Part shown: one piece after another, positions 28,586-35,872 of the stretch
Numbering within the stretch: the stretch's first letter is position 1
Layout of the letters: each line of letters starts with the position of its first letter
Assembly (NCBI RefSeq): GCF_005503695.1
Contig: NZ_SCMU01000009.1
Coordinates: 1-64,000 of the forward strand
Direction of reading: 5' to 3'
DNA: 64,000 nucleotides
Source: Sphingopyxis sp. 2PD
GTDB taxonomy: Bacteria > Pseudomonadota > Alphaproteobacteria > Sphingomonadales > Sphingomonadaceae
Translations under genes and position numbers: made by a program
Notes under the pieces: generated by a model
Told to the model about the DNA's origin: nothing
The model's input: only the letters and a program-made list of their open reading frames with translations
Database searches by the model: none

Positions 28586-29207
28586 GCCCGCTATCGGTGC
28601 GCGCGCGTTCCCGGTGCGACCGACGCTCGATCAGCATCGCCTCAGCCCGCGCCAGATCCTCCGGGCTATCGACATCTTGCAGGTCCGCGTCGCCGGTGAT
28701 CGCGCGCAGCGTCGGCTGCGCGGCGAGCAATGCCGCAGCGCCGACATCTGCGGCGCCGCGCGTCAGCGCCGCGAACAGCGCGCGCGGCAGGCGGGCGGGA
28801 ACGCCGAGGGCGCCGCCGGGGTACAGCGTCGCCATTGGCCGGTCGGGCTGCCCTGCCGCGGCAATGGTGCGAACATGGGCTGCGGTGATCAGCGGCATGT
28901 CGGCCAGGAAAATCGCGGCGGCCTCATGCGCCGCGTCCTCGGCGTGGCCGATCGCGCGCGCCAGCGACGTCGACAGTCCGCGTTCGGCCTTGGCGTTGAT
29001 CGCGAGTGTCCAGCCGCTGCGCTCTGCCTCGAGCGCAAAGCGCGGGGTCGATGGCGGCACGATGATCGTGCCGGGGGCGAGGCCTGCGGCTTCGATCGCG
29101 GCGATGATCCAGGCGCCGAGCGGGCGCGCTGCACACATCGCATCCAGCTTGGGCGCACCAAATCGCGTGCTTTGCCCGGCCGCGAGCACATAGATGCCGA
29201 CGGTCAT
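28560..29207 (-). CDS. MobA-like nucleotidyltransferase (MoCo maturation)
   Basis: A 215-residue NTP-transferase of the MobA/MocA type. It opens VGIYVLAAGQSTRFGAPKL, the Gly-rich nucleotide-binding LAAGxSxRxG motif with a Lys, and has IFLADMPLI, the Asp-containing metal-binding block. MocA adds CMP to molybdenum cofactor to make the dinucleotide form used by xanthine-dehydrogenase-family enzymes. It overlaps the XdhC-like gene by 4 bases, which supports that role. No Mo-enzyme gene is present in the window. Assignment between MobA and MocA is not certain. Confidence 0.85.
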   Translation of the reverse strand: MTVGIYVLAAGQSTRFGAPKLDAMCAARPLGAWIIAAIEAAGLAPGTIIVPPSTPRFALEAERSGWTLAINAKAERGLSTSLARAIGHAEDAAHEAAAIFLADMPLITAAHVRTIAAAGQPDRPMATLYPGGALGVPARLPRALFAALTRGAADVGAAALLAAQPTLRAITGDADLQDVDSPEDLARAEAMLIERRSHRERARTDSGLTARAARG

Positions 29208-30118
29208 TGGTCGGGCTCCAGCGCGGCATAACGAAAGATGATGTCCGACAGGGCGGACAGCGCCAGCGCGGCGGGTTGCCGCGCCTGCGGGAAAATTCCG
29301 ACCGGGCTGGTGATGCGCGCGCGGTCTGCGTGCGAGACGCCGTCATCCGCCAGCACCTCCAGCCGCCGTTGCCGCGCGACCGCGCCGCCCTGCGCGCCGA
29401 TGTAAAAGGCATCGCTGCCCAGCGCCCAGCGCAGTAGCTCGCGCTCCCATTCATGGTCGTGGAACAACAGGATCACCGCGGTCCACGCATCGGGGGCGGG
29501 AAGGTCGGGGGCGCGGCCCAGCGCGAGCTCCGCGCTATCGGGGCCATAGCTGCGGATATTCACCCCGGCGGCATCGGCGAGATGCGCCAGCGCTTCGCTT
29601 TCGGGGCCGTTTCCCAAGGCGATGATGGTGAGGTCGGGAAAGAAATGCCGGTGCCGCAGCAGCCCGCGATCGCATCTATCGGGTAGCGGCAGGGCGAGCG
29701 TGGCTGGTCGTCGTTCGGACAGGTCGTGCGCCACCCGGGCGATCGCCTCCCGGTCCGGCGCCGGGTCGATCAGGATATGGATGGCGCTACCGCACGGCAG
29801 GCGAAAATCGATCTGTTCGGAGCCGCGGCCATAGAGCCGCACGACCGGCCCGTCGATCCGCGCGACCTCCGCAACCAGTTGCGCTTCCAAACAGCCGTCG
29901 GCGAGCGATCCGACCACTGTGCCGTCGCGGCGAATCGCCAGCTGTGCGCCGAGCTGGCGCGAAAAGCTGCCCTCGATACCGACGATCGTACACAGCGCAC
30001 CGCCGCCTTCGGCGATGGCATGAAGCGCGGCATTGTCGGAGAAGCTGCGCGCGGCGAACGCGCGTGATGCGGCGTCGGCCGCCCCTTGCGCGCTGGAATG
30101 GCGATTCGCACTCTTCAT
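29204..30118 (-). CDS. XdhC/CoxI-family protein
   Basis: A 304-residue XdhC-like protein. The N-terminal XdhC/CoxI domain contains GGALCTIVGIEGSFSRQLGAQLAI and GSLADGCLEAQLV, including the conserved Cys. The C-terminal Rossmann-like domain contains LTIIALGNGPESEALAHLA and QGGAVARQRRLEVL. Such proteins bind sulfurated molybdenum cofactor and load it into xanthine-dehydrogenase-family enzymes. It is coupled to the MobA-like gene. A TTG at 30154 would add 12 residues, but the ATG at 30118 was preferred. Confidence 0.88.
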   Translation of the reverse strand: MKSANRHSSAQGAADAASRAFAARSFSDNAALHAIAEGGGALCTIVGIEGSFSRQLGAQLAIRRDGTVVGSLADGCLEAQLVAEVARIDGPVVRLYGRGSEQIDFRLPCGSAIHILIDPAPDREAIARVAHDLSERRPATLALPLPDRCDRGLLRHRHFFPDLTIIALGNGPESEALAHLADAAGVNIRSYGPDSAELALGRAPDLPAPDAWTAVILLFHDHEWERELLRWALGSDAFYIGAQGGAVARQRRLEVLADDGVSHADRARITSPVGIFPQARQPAALALSALSDIIFRYAALEPDQ

Positions 30119-30407
30119 GTTTAGCGGCCTGCCCTTCGCTGCCCCATGGATCAACAGCGCCGATCCAGTCGCGGTCGCGTCATAAACACCGTGGTACTGC
30201 CTATTGTATCGGCAGCGCGGTGCAAACCCATCCGTTTGAACCGGGTTTGCCTCGCTTCAGCGCCGCACCCGGGCGCTTTTCAGCAGTTGCGCGCGGACGG
30301 ACTCTGGTTAGAATCGACGACGACCGATCGCCCTTACCGACGGTATTGTGTGCAGGATGGAGCCGTGTTGTCGGGGCCATTTTCGGGCGAGAAACGGAGG
30401 GCCGGGT

Positions 30408-30923
30408 TTGACGAGTGATCGGGACAGGAAAGCTGAAGGCACGAATGGTATCGATGCTCTTTACAAGCGCCCGGGTTTCCTGCTCCGCCGCGCGCATCAG
30501 ATCAGCGTTTCGTTATTCCTGTCCGAAAGCGCGGGTATCGGGGCGACGACCACCCAATATGGCGTGCTCGTGATCCTGCGCCATTACGAGCGCCTCGATC
30601 AGATCAGCCTGTCGAAAAAAGTAGGGTTGGACCGTTCGACCACCGGACTTGTCGTCAAGAAGTTGGCCGATGATGGATTCATCGTGCGCGTTGACGATCC
30701 CAAAGACCGCCGCCGCAAAATCCTTGTCCTGACCGCCAAAGGCGAGCGGCATCTGGAACGGCTGCGCGAACCCGCCATCCGCGCGCAAAAAATCGCCCTG
30801 TCGGCGTTCACGCCGGACGAGGCCGAGACGTTCCTGTCATTGCTCGGCAAGTTCGTCGATGAATTCAACGGTGTCGTCCGCGCACCAATTATCGCCGACG
30901 CCGTTCCTGCGCAGAAGCGATAG
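30408..30923 (+). CDS. MarR-family transcriptional regulator (TTG start)
   Basis: A 171-residue MarR-type regulator. It has a winged helix-turn-helix (QYGVLVILRHYERLDQISLSKKVGLDRSTTGLVVKKLADDGFI), the wing DDPKDRRRKILVLTAKG, and a C-terminal dimerisation helix. A TTG codon at 30408 with GGAGGG six bases before it is the best start; an ATG further upstream at 30348 is poorly supported. It is divergent from xdhC with a 289-base gap, so it may control the xdhC-mobA pair, often in response to an aromatic ligand. Confidence 0.85.
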   Translation: MTSDRDRKAEGTNGIDALYKRPGFLLRRAHQISVSLFLSESAGIGATTTQYGVLVILRHYERLDQISLSKKVGLDRSTTGLVVKKLADDGFIVRVDDPKDRRRKILVLTAKGERHLERLREPAIRAQKIALSAFTPDEAETFLSLLGKFVDEFNGVVRAPIIADAVPAQKR

Positions 30924-30926
30924 GCG

Positions 30927-31967
30927 TTATTGGTTCAGCCCATGCTTTTTCAGCGCATGGCGGATCTGGTCGTAGCTCAGCCCCAGCGCTTCCGCCGCGA
31001 CCTTCTGGTTGAAGCGGCAACGGGCCATTGTGTCGGACAGGATCTGGCGTTCATAGGCGTCGACCGCGGCGCGCAGGTCGCTGACCGGGCCGCTCGGCGT
31101 GGCGGTTGATGTGGGGGCGGGAGCGGCGGAGGCGGGGGCCGGGGATGCACTGCCGCCCTCGGCCTTCGCCGCTGCTTTGCGCCCCACCGGCTGCCAGGGG
31201 CTGGCGAAGGGGTCGAAGTTCAGCGCATCGACGGGCTTTTCGGGGTCGGCCCAGCGATAGATGGCGCGCTCGATGACATTGCGCAGCTCGCGGACATTGC
31301 CCGGCCAATCATGCCCCTCCATCGCCGCGAGCGCGCGCGGCCCGAACCCCGGCCATTCTTCCCAGCCAAGGACGGTCGCCATGCGCTGCCCGAAATAGGT
31401 GGCGAGCACCTCGATATCGCCCTCGCGCGCACGCAGCGGGGGCAGGGTGATGACCTCGAACGACAGCCGGTCAAGCAGGTCGGCGCGGAAGCGGTTTTCG
31501 TCGACCAGCGCGGGCAGATGTTCGTTGGTTGCCGCGACGATGCGGACGTCGACGCGGATCGGGCGCGACGATCCGACGCGCGTCACCTCGCCATATTCGA
31601 CCGCGCGCAGCAGCCGCTCCTGCGCTCCCATCGACATCGTCGCCAGCTCGTCGAGGAACAATGTGCCGCCGTCGGCTTCTTCGAACCGCCCCGCGCGGGT
31701 GCGCGTCGCGCCGGTGAAGGCACCCGCCTCGTGCCCGAACAGTTCGGACTCGATCAGCGTCTCGGGCATCGCGGCGCAGTTCATGATCACATAGGGGCGG
31801 TCCCAGCGCGTCGACAGACGGTGCAGGCGCTCGGCGATCAGTTCCTTGCCCGTCCCGCGCTCGCCGATCACCAGTACCGGCCGGTCGAGCGAGGCGGCCA
31901 GGCTGGCGCGTTCGACCGCGTCCTGAAAGGCCGCGGACTGGCCGATAAACTGGGTTTCGCGCTCCAT
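30927..31967 (-). CDS. pspF: Psp operon activator PspF
   Basis: A 346-residue sigma-54 activator without a receiver domain. The AAA+ domain has Walker A GERGTGKE at residues 35-42, the GAFTGA loop at 82-87 that contacts sigma-54, and Walker B GTLFLDEL at about 101-108. An Ala/Pro/Ser-rich linker (around 270-300) leads to a C-terminal Fis-type helix-turn-helix (AEALGLSYDQIRHALKKHG). PspA normally inhibits PspF until membrane stress. It is divergent from the psp operon. The start is the ATG of MERETQF; a TTG two codons upstream is possible. Confidence 0.94.
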   Translation of the reverse strand: MERETQFIGQSAAFQDAVERASLAASLDRPVLVIGERGTGKELIAERLHRLSTRWDRPYVIMNCAAMPETLIESELFGHEAGAFTGATRTRAGRFEEADGGTLFLDELATMSMGAQERLLRAVEYGEVTRVGSSRPIRVDVRIVAATNEHLPALVDENRFRADLLDRLSFEVITLPPLRAREGDIEVLATYFGQRMATVLGWEEWPGFGPRALAAMEGHDWPGNVRELRNVIERAIYRWADPEKPVDALNFDPFASPWQPVGRKAAAKAEGGSASPAPASAAPAPTSTATPSGPVSDLRAAVDAYERQILSDTMARCRFNQKVAAEALGLSYDQIRHALKKHGLNQ

Positions 31968-32025
31968 TCCCAATCATTGGCAAATTTTCCCGCTCGATGG
32001 CAAGCCAAATCGATGGGAAAGGCAA

Positions 32026-32053
32026 TTTGCGAGTCAATTTGCGCGGTTTTGCG
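32026..32053 (+). promoter_or_regulatory. Candidate PspF upstream activating sequence
   Basis: TTTGCG appears three times in tandem (32026-32031, 32038-32043, 32048-32053), 12 and 10 bases apart, about one helical turn, in the gap between divergent pspF and the psp operon. They end 13 bases before the sigma-54 promoter. The position is where PspF should bind, but the base pattern is inferred, not known from the family. Confidence 0.45.
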
Positions 32054-32065
32054 AGGCTTTGTGCA

Positions 32066-32081
32066 ATTGGCACGGTGTCTG
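32066..32081 (+). promoter_or_regulatory. Sigma-54 promoter of the psp operon
   Basis: TGGCACG (32066-32072), GTGT, then CTGCA (32077-32081). It matches the sigma-54 consensus TGGCACG-N4-TTGCW at all but one position, with the GG and GC doublets 12 bases apart. It lies 64 bases before the small ORF at 32145 and points toward pspA, as expected for PspF control. Confidence 0.85.
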
Positions 32082-32144
32082 CATTGTGGAAACCGAACCG
32101 GGACAAATGTTCCGGTGCAGCGACAACCACAGGAAGGTTAGATC

Positions 32145-32315
32145 ATGAAGTCGATGTTTGCCCAAGCCGCCACTTTCGTGCTGAGCACGGCCGGAGCGCT
32201 GGCCATCCTCGTCGGAGCGATCGACCAGCCGCAGGTTGCGGCCAGTGCCACCGGCGTTCACGTCGGCCCGCTGGTTGCCGCTGTCATGTCCCCGGCGGTC
32301 AGCGCTTTGGCCTGA
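32145..32315 (+). CDS. Small hydrophobic ORF in the psp leader (56 aa)
   Basis: A 56-residue ORF, not previously recognised by me in any family. It begins MKSMFAQAATFVLSTAGALAIL, one membrane span or signal-like segment (about residues 6-25), and the rest is Ala/Val-rich. It has a good ribosome-binding site (AGGAAGG, 7 bases before ATG) and is the first reading frame after the sigma-54 promoter. A strong terminator-like hairpin follows it and separates it from pspA. It could be a stress-induced small membrane protein or a leader controlling readthrough. Confidence 0.6.
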   Translation: MKSMFAQAATFVLSTAGALAILVGAIDQPQVAASATGVHVGPLVAAVMSPAVSALA

Positions 32316-32321
32316 CCGGCA

Positions 32322-32376
32322 CTGGTGCCGGGGCACTCTCCCCCCTTGCCCCGCCCCGGCACCAGCCTTTTTGTTT
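32322..32376 (+). terminator. Terminator-like hairpin between the small ORF and pspA
   Basis: A 13-bp stem (CTGGTGCCGGGGC at 32322-32334 pairing with GCCCCGGCACCAG at 32353-32365) is followed by CCTTTTTGTTT. It has the form of an intrinsic terminator, but lies inside the expected psp transcript, so it should act as an attenuator or partial terminator. Confidence 0.8.
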
Positions 32377-32418
32377 AGAACAGACCAAGGTCTCCAGATT
32401 TCGACAGGAGTTTTTCAG

Positions 32419-33084
32419 ATGGGTATTTTTTCACGCACCCGCGACATCATCGCCGCCAACGTCACCGACCTGCTCGACCGGGCCGAAGATCCCGAAAAGA
32501 TGATCCGCCAGATCATCTTCGAGATGAACGAAACGCTTGTCGAAGTCCGCGCGTCGGCTGCCCGCACGATCGCCGACCAGAAGGAAATGCGCCGCCACAT
32601 CGCCAAGCTCGAAAGCCTGCAGGACAGCTGGAAGGAAAAGGCCGAACTCGCGCTGTCGAAGGACCGCGAAGACCTGGCCACCGCCGCGCTGGTCGAAAAG
32701 CAGAAGGCTGGCGACATGGCCGAAAAGCTGAAGGCCGAGATCGCCACGCTCGACGACGCGCTCAAGGGCTATGAGGCCGATATCGCCAAGCTGCAGAAAA
32801 AGCTTTCGGAAGCGCGCGCGCGCCAGTCGAGCGTCGTCAACCGCCTCGAAAGCGCCGAAAACAAGTATAAGCTGCGCGAAATGACCAACGGCGACCGCGT
32901 CGAAGATGCCTTCTCGCGCTTCGAAATCCTCGAACGCCGCGTCGACGAAGCCGAAGGCCGTGCCGATGCGCTGAACCTCGGCTATAAAAAGTCGCTCGAC
33001 GAGGAAATCGCCGAACTGCAGGCCGCCGACAAGGTCGCCGACGAACTTGCCGCGCTGAAGGCCGCGCAGGCCAGCAAGCAATAA
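32419..33084 (+). CDS. pspA: Phage shock protein A
   Basis: A 221-residue PspA/IM30 protein. The start MGIFSRTRDIIAANVTDLLDRAEDPEKMIRQII is the typical amphipathic helix and first helix; the rest is long coiled-coil helices with many Glu/Lys/Ala (EIATLDDALKGYEADIAKLQ...). It binds stressed membrane as oligomers and inhibits PspF. It is preceded by GACAGGAG. It is the first gene after the sigma-54-driven leader and starts the pspABC-plus run. Confidence 0.96.
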   Translation: MGIFSRTRDIIAANVTDLLDRAEDPEKMIRQIIFEMNETLVEVRASAARTIADQKEMRRHIAKLESLQDSWKEKAELALSKDREDLATAALVEKQKAGDMAEKLKAEIATLDDALKGYEADIAKLQKKLSEARARQSSVVNRLESAENKYKLREMTNGDRVEDAFSRFEILERRVDEAEGRADALNLGYKKSLDEEIAELQAADKVADELAALKAAQASKQ

Positions 33085-33096
33085 GGAGCCAGACCG

Positions 33097-33372
33097 ATGG
33101 AAGAAGTCATCGTCGTCCCGATCGTCATCGGCACGCTCTTCCTTGGTCTGCCCTGGCTGATCCTCCACTACATCACCAAGTGGAAGCAGGCCAAGACGCT
33201 GACCGGAGAGGACGAGCAACTGCTCGACGAATTGTACGACACCGCGCGCCGCCTCGAAAGCCGGCTGCACACTGTCGAACGCATCATCAGCGCCGACCAT
33301 CCCGACTTCCGCCCTGCGGTGCGTAGCGATGAAGAGCTGGCGCAACTCGAAAATACCAGCCGGAGGAACTGA
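33097..33372 (+). CDS. pspB: Phage shock protein B
   Basis: A 91-residue PspB: an N-terminal membrane span (VVPIVIGTLFLGLPWLILHYI) followed by a cytoplasmic coiled coil with DEQLLDELYDTARRLESRLHTVERIISADHPDF. The LHTVERIISAD signature is the most conserved piece of the family. It transmits envelope stress with PspC to PspA and PspF. It begins 12 bases after pspA. Its C-terminal signature is echoed in five further small proteins downstream. Confidence 0.93.
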   Translation: MEEVIVVPIVIGTLFLGLPWLILHYITKWKQAKTLTGEDEQLLDELYDTARRLESRLHTVERIISADHPDFRPAVRSDEELAQLENTSRRN

Positions 33373-33373
33373 G

Positions 33374-33754
33374 ATGTCTGCCAGCCGCACGAAATTCTAC
33401 CTCGACAAGCAGAACGCCAAATGGAGCGGCGTTTGCGCCGGGATCGCCGATTACAGCGGTGTCGACGTCCTCTGGGTCCGCGTTGGCGCGGTGCTGCTGA
33501 CGCTGATGGGGGGCTTTCCCTGGACGCTGATCGCTTACTGGATGATTGCCTGGATGGGGACGCCCAAACCCTTCGCGCTCTATGGCTCGAGCGAAGAAGC
33601 GAAATTCTGGCAGGGGGTGCGCAGCAACCCGACCGCGTCGACCCGCGACATCAAGTCGCGCTTCCGCGACATCGACCGCCGCCTCGCCGACATCGAGCAA
33701 TATTATACCAGCCACAACCGCCGCCTCGCCGACGAGATCGACGCGCTACGCTGA
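33374..33754 (+). CDS. pspC: Phage shock protein C
   Basis: A 126-residue PspC-domain protein. The N-terminal KWSGVCAGIADYSGVDVLWVRVG is the PspC signature, followed by a membrane span (VLLTLMGGFPWTLIAYWMIAWMG). The C-terminal half is a coiled coil (IKSRFRDIDRRLADIEQYYTSHNRRLADEIDALR). It starts 1 base after the pspB stop. The ending ADEIDALR resembles the endings of the following small proteins. Confidence 0.93.
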   Translation: MSASRTKFYLDKQNAKWSGVCAGIADYSGVDVLWVRVGAVLLTLMGGFPWTLIAYWMIAWMGTPKPFALYGSSEEAKFWQGVRSNPTASTRDIKSRFRDIDRRLADIEQYYTSHNRRLADEIDALR

Positions 33755-33787
33755 GCGAACGGGCTGGATGCAACAGGGAGAAGACAG

Positions 33788-34087
33788 ATGAATTTCGGTG
33801 GTACCGGTTTCGTCCTCGCCATTATCGCATTGTCGATCGGCGGCTGGATGTTCACCACCTGGATCCGCGCCAAGCACGGCTATCCGGTTGAAAATGAATG
33901 GGGTGGCACGGTTCATCGAACCGACCCCGACGCTGATCGAAAAATCGCACTGCTGACCGATGACAATGCCAAGCTGGCAGGGCAGGTCAGCCGCCTGGAA
34001 GAGCGGATTTCGGTGCTCGAACGCATCGCCACCGAAAATCATGGTCAGGCGGCGCAGCTCGCCGACCAGATCGACCGCCTGCGCTGA
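33788..34087 (+). CDS. PspB-like small membrane coiled-coil protein 1
   Basis: A 99-residue protein with an N-terminal membrane segment (FVLAIIALSIGGWMFTTWI), a GYPVENEWGG block, and a C-terminal coiled coil (LTDDNAKLAGQVSRLEERISVLERIATENHGQAAQLADQIDRLR). The VLERIATE string matches the PspB signature LHTVERIISAD in position and spacing. It is 33 bases after pspC. It is a paralogue of the next protein (shared GGW.FTTW.R.K.GYP.EN.WG). Likely a stress-inducible partner of the Psp membrane complex; exact role unknown. Confidence 0.85.
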   Translation: MNFGGTGFVLAIIALSIGGWMFTTWIRAKHGYPVENEWGGTVHRTDPDADRKIALLTDDNAKLAGQVSRLEERISVLERIATENHGQAAQLADQIDRLR

Positions 34088-34100
34088 GGGGAATAGTCCA

Positions 34101-34418
34101 ATGAATCTCGATGTCCTGAATACCATCGCACCCGGCGCCGCCATCCTTGGCCTCGCCGCGATCGGGGGCTGGATCTTCACCACCTGGCTGCGCGTCAAGA
34201 ACGGTTATCCGCTCGAAAACAGCTGGGGCAAGGCGGTCTATCCCAAGACCAGCGACGAGGCGATGGAACGCGTCAAGCTGATCAGCCAGGAAAATGCCCA
34301 GCTGCGCGCCGAACTGGGTTCGGTGAAGGATCGCCTCGCCGTCGTCGAACGCATCGTCACCGACGAAGGGCACCGGGTGGCGGCGGAGATCGAGGCGCTG
34401 CGGCGCCCGGCCAACTGA
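34101..34418 (+). CDS. PspB-like small membrane coiled-coil protein 2
   Basis: A 105-residue protein closely related to the preceding one. The N-terminal segment IAPGAAILGLAAIGGWIFTTWLRVKNGYPLENSWG is a membrane span plus the shared GYP.EN.WG block. The C-terminal coiled coil holds LAVVERIVTDEGHRVAAEIEALR, again the PspB-like signature. It starts 13 bases after the preceding stop and ends 11 bases before the next gene. It arose by tandem duplication with its neighbour, judging by the shared N-terminal block. Confidence 0.85.
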   Translation: MNLDVLNTIAPGAAILGLAAIGGWIFTTWLRVKNGYPLENSWGKAVYPKTSDEAMERVKLISQENAQLRAELGSVKDRLAVVERIVTDEGHRVAAEIEALRRPAN

Positions 34419-34429
34419 GGAGAGCGGTC

Positions 34430-34678
34430 ATGGGCGACGCCATCTGGATCCTGATCCCCCTCGCTCCCTTCCTGCTTGGCGGTTTTGCCATCTGGTCGAA
34501 GCATCAGCAAAAGATGATCGAGAAACAGTCCGAAATGACCGCCGAAAAGGCCGCGCAATATGCGGCGGCGACCGAACGGCTGGAACAGCGTGTGCGCGTT
34601 CTCGAACGGATCGTTACCGACAAGGGAATTGACGTCGCCGACGAGATCGAAAAGCTGCGCGACGCTCCGCTGAACTGA
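34430..34678 (+). CDS. PspB-like small membrane coiled-coil protein 3
   Basis: An 82-residue protein: a short membrane span at the N-terminus (ILIPLAPFLLGGFAIWSKH), a helical stretch rich in Lys/Gln/Glu, and the C-terminal signature VRVLERIVTDKGIDVADEIEKLR. It lacks the GYP.EN.WG block of proteins 1 and 2. It resembles PspB in size (91) and layout. It is cotranscribed in the psp run. Confidence 0.85.
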   Translation: MGDAIWILIPLAPFLLGGFAIWSKHQQKMIEKQSEMTAEKAAQYAAATERLEQRVRVLERIVTDKGIDVADEIEKLRDAPLN

Positions 34679-34725
34679 AGCAACCGAATTGAAGCAACGA
34701 TAAGAAAATACGGAAGGATCCCCCC

Positions 34726-34992
34726 ATGAACCCGTTTGAAATGGTTATCGGCATCGTCCTGATCGTTACCATCGGCAGCGTCGTCCGCGCCAAATATGGC
34801 GTCCGCCGCGACCACAAGGGCAACGAGTTTTTCGCCGCCCCTGTCGACAATGGCGAGACCAAGGCGCTGCAAGCCGAAATCCGCGCGCTCAAGGACCGTA
34901 TCCAGGTGCTCGAACGCATCGCCACCGACAACAACCGCGCCGTGACGCTCGATCAGGAAATCGAGAAGCTGCGCGACCGGTCGCTCTCCTGA
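34726..34992 (+). CDS. PspB-like small membrane coiled-coil protein 4
   Basis: An 88-residue protein with an N-terminal span (MVIGIVLIVTIGSVVRAKYG), a basic turn (VRRDHKGNEFF), and a coiled coil ending IQVLERIATDNNRAVTLDQEIEKLRD. The VLERIATD string is the shared PspB-like signature. It follows the previous gene by 47 bases and has a GGAAGGATCC ribosome-binding site. Same operon and probably the same membrane complex as PspB and PspC. Confidence 0.85.
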   Translation: MNPFEMVIGIVLIVTIGSVVRAKYGVRRDHKGNEFFAAPVDNGETKALQAEIRALKDRIQVLERIATDNNRAVTLDQEIEKLRDRSLS

Positions 34993-35019
34993 CGACCGCG
35001 ACGAAGAAGGAGCCGCATC

Positions 35020-35277
35020 ATGGCCACCATTACGTCTGATCTTGCATCCAACCTGATGGTCAGCGCCGTCGCCCTGACTGCCCTGACGATCATGAGCCTG
35101 GCCGCGCTGCGCGGCTGGCGCGACTGGATCCAGCTCAAGCGCGAAGAACTCGCCGCCGGGCATGTCACCGTCGCCCACGACGCGGCGGTCCCCCACGCCG
35201 GGTCGCGGATCGAGATCGCTGACCTGAAAGAACGGCTGCGCAAGCTGGAAGCGATCGCCGCGGGGGTGGATCTATAA
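35020..35277 (+). CDS. PspB-like small membrane coiled-coil protein 5
   Basis: An 85-residue protein, the most divergent of the five. It has a membrane span near residues 12-32 (MVSAVALTALTIMSLAAL), a Trp/Lys-rich junction (GWRDWIQLKREEL), and a C-terminal helix IADLKERLRKLEAIAAGVDL. LRKLEAIAA sits where VLERIAT lies in the others. It is the last gene of the psp run; a palindromic repeat begins 4 bases after its stop and probably ends the transcript. Confidence 0.8.
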   Translation: MATITSDLASNLMVSAVALTALTIMSLAALRGWRDWIQLKREELAAGHVTVAHDAAVPHAGSRIEIADLKERLRKLEAIAAGVDL

Positions 35278-35280
35278 TGT

Positions 35281-35357
35281 CCGTCGCCCCCGCGAAGGCG
35301 GGGGCCGCTGGCGAGATAGCGTGAGGCCGACAACGCCCCCCTTTCGTGGGGGCGACG
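35281..35357. repeat. Palindromic intergenic repeat (GCGAAGGCGGGGGC type)
   Basis: The arms CGTCGCCCCCGCGAAGGCGG and CCCCCTTTCGTGGGGGCGACG are inverted around about 30 bases. Same family as 6100-6191. It lies directly after the last psp-run gene and before sufE, so it may be an end-of-operon structure. Confidence 0.8.
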
Positions 35358-35415
35358 AAAGGGAGGAAAGCTTCTCGCTCTTCCCACTCCCTCCCAAATC
35401 TGCCAGTGCCGCCCC

Positions 35416-35826
35416 ATGCGCAGCCTGACCGACATCCACGACGAATATGACTTTCTCGACGGCGACGATCGTTATCGCCTGCTGATCGAGCTTGGCCGCG
35501 AGCTGGAGCCGATGCCCGACGCGCTCAAGACTGACGCGACGCTGGTGCGCGGATGCAGCGCCAGCGTCTGGGTCTATCCGGTGCCGCAGGCCGACGGCCG
35601 CCTGCATTTCCTTGCCGACAGCAACGCCGCGATCACCAAGGGCATCGTCGCGCTGGTCCTCGCCGCGGTACAGGACAAACCCGCGGTCGAGGTCGCGGAC
35701 ATGGACATCGCCGCCGCGCTCGCCCCCTTCGACCTCACGCGCCAGCTGTCGTCGAACCGCACCCAGGGCGTCCCCAACATGATCGCGCTCGTCCAGGACA
35801 CCGCCCGTCGCATCGCCGCCGACTGA
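35416..35826 (+). CDS. sufE: SufE-family cysteine desulfurase activator
   Basis: A 136-residue SufE. The active-site cysteine is Cys47 in VRGCSASVW, which accepts persulfide sulfur from a SufS-type desulfurase. Other conserved features are EYDFLDGDDRYRLLIELGREL near the start and the C-terminal LSSNRTQGVPNMI. It feeds sulfur to Fe-S cluster assembly. No suf operon lies nearby, so it is a solitary copy. It ends at a bidirectional terminator shared with the convergent TonB receptor. Confidence 0.93.
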   Translation: MRSLTDIHDEYDFLDGDDRYRLLIELGRELEPMPDALKTDATLVRGCSASVWVYPVPQADGRLHFLADSNAAITKGIVALVLAAVQDKPAVEVADMDIAAALAPFDLTRQLSSNRTQGVPNMIALVQDTARRIAAD

Positions 35827-35872
35827 CGGCCACCGCCGCCACCGCCGCGGCGCGCATTTCAACATGAGCATG

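Noticed and set aside
30348-30407. ATG at 30348 as the start of the MarR gene
   Set aside because: The extra 20 residues (Cys/Arg-rich) are unlike MarR proteins, and the TTG at 30408 has a clear GGAGGG ribosome-binding site.
30119-30407. A gene hidden in the xdhC-MarR gap
   Set aside because: Short frames here have no ribosome-binding site and run into the flanking genes; it reads as a divergent promoter region.
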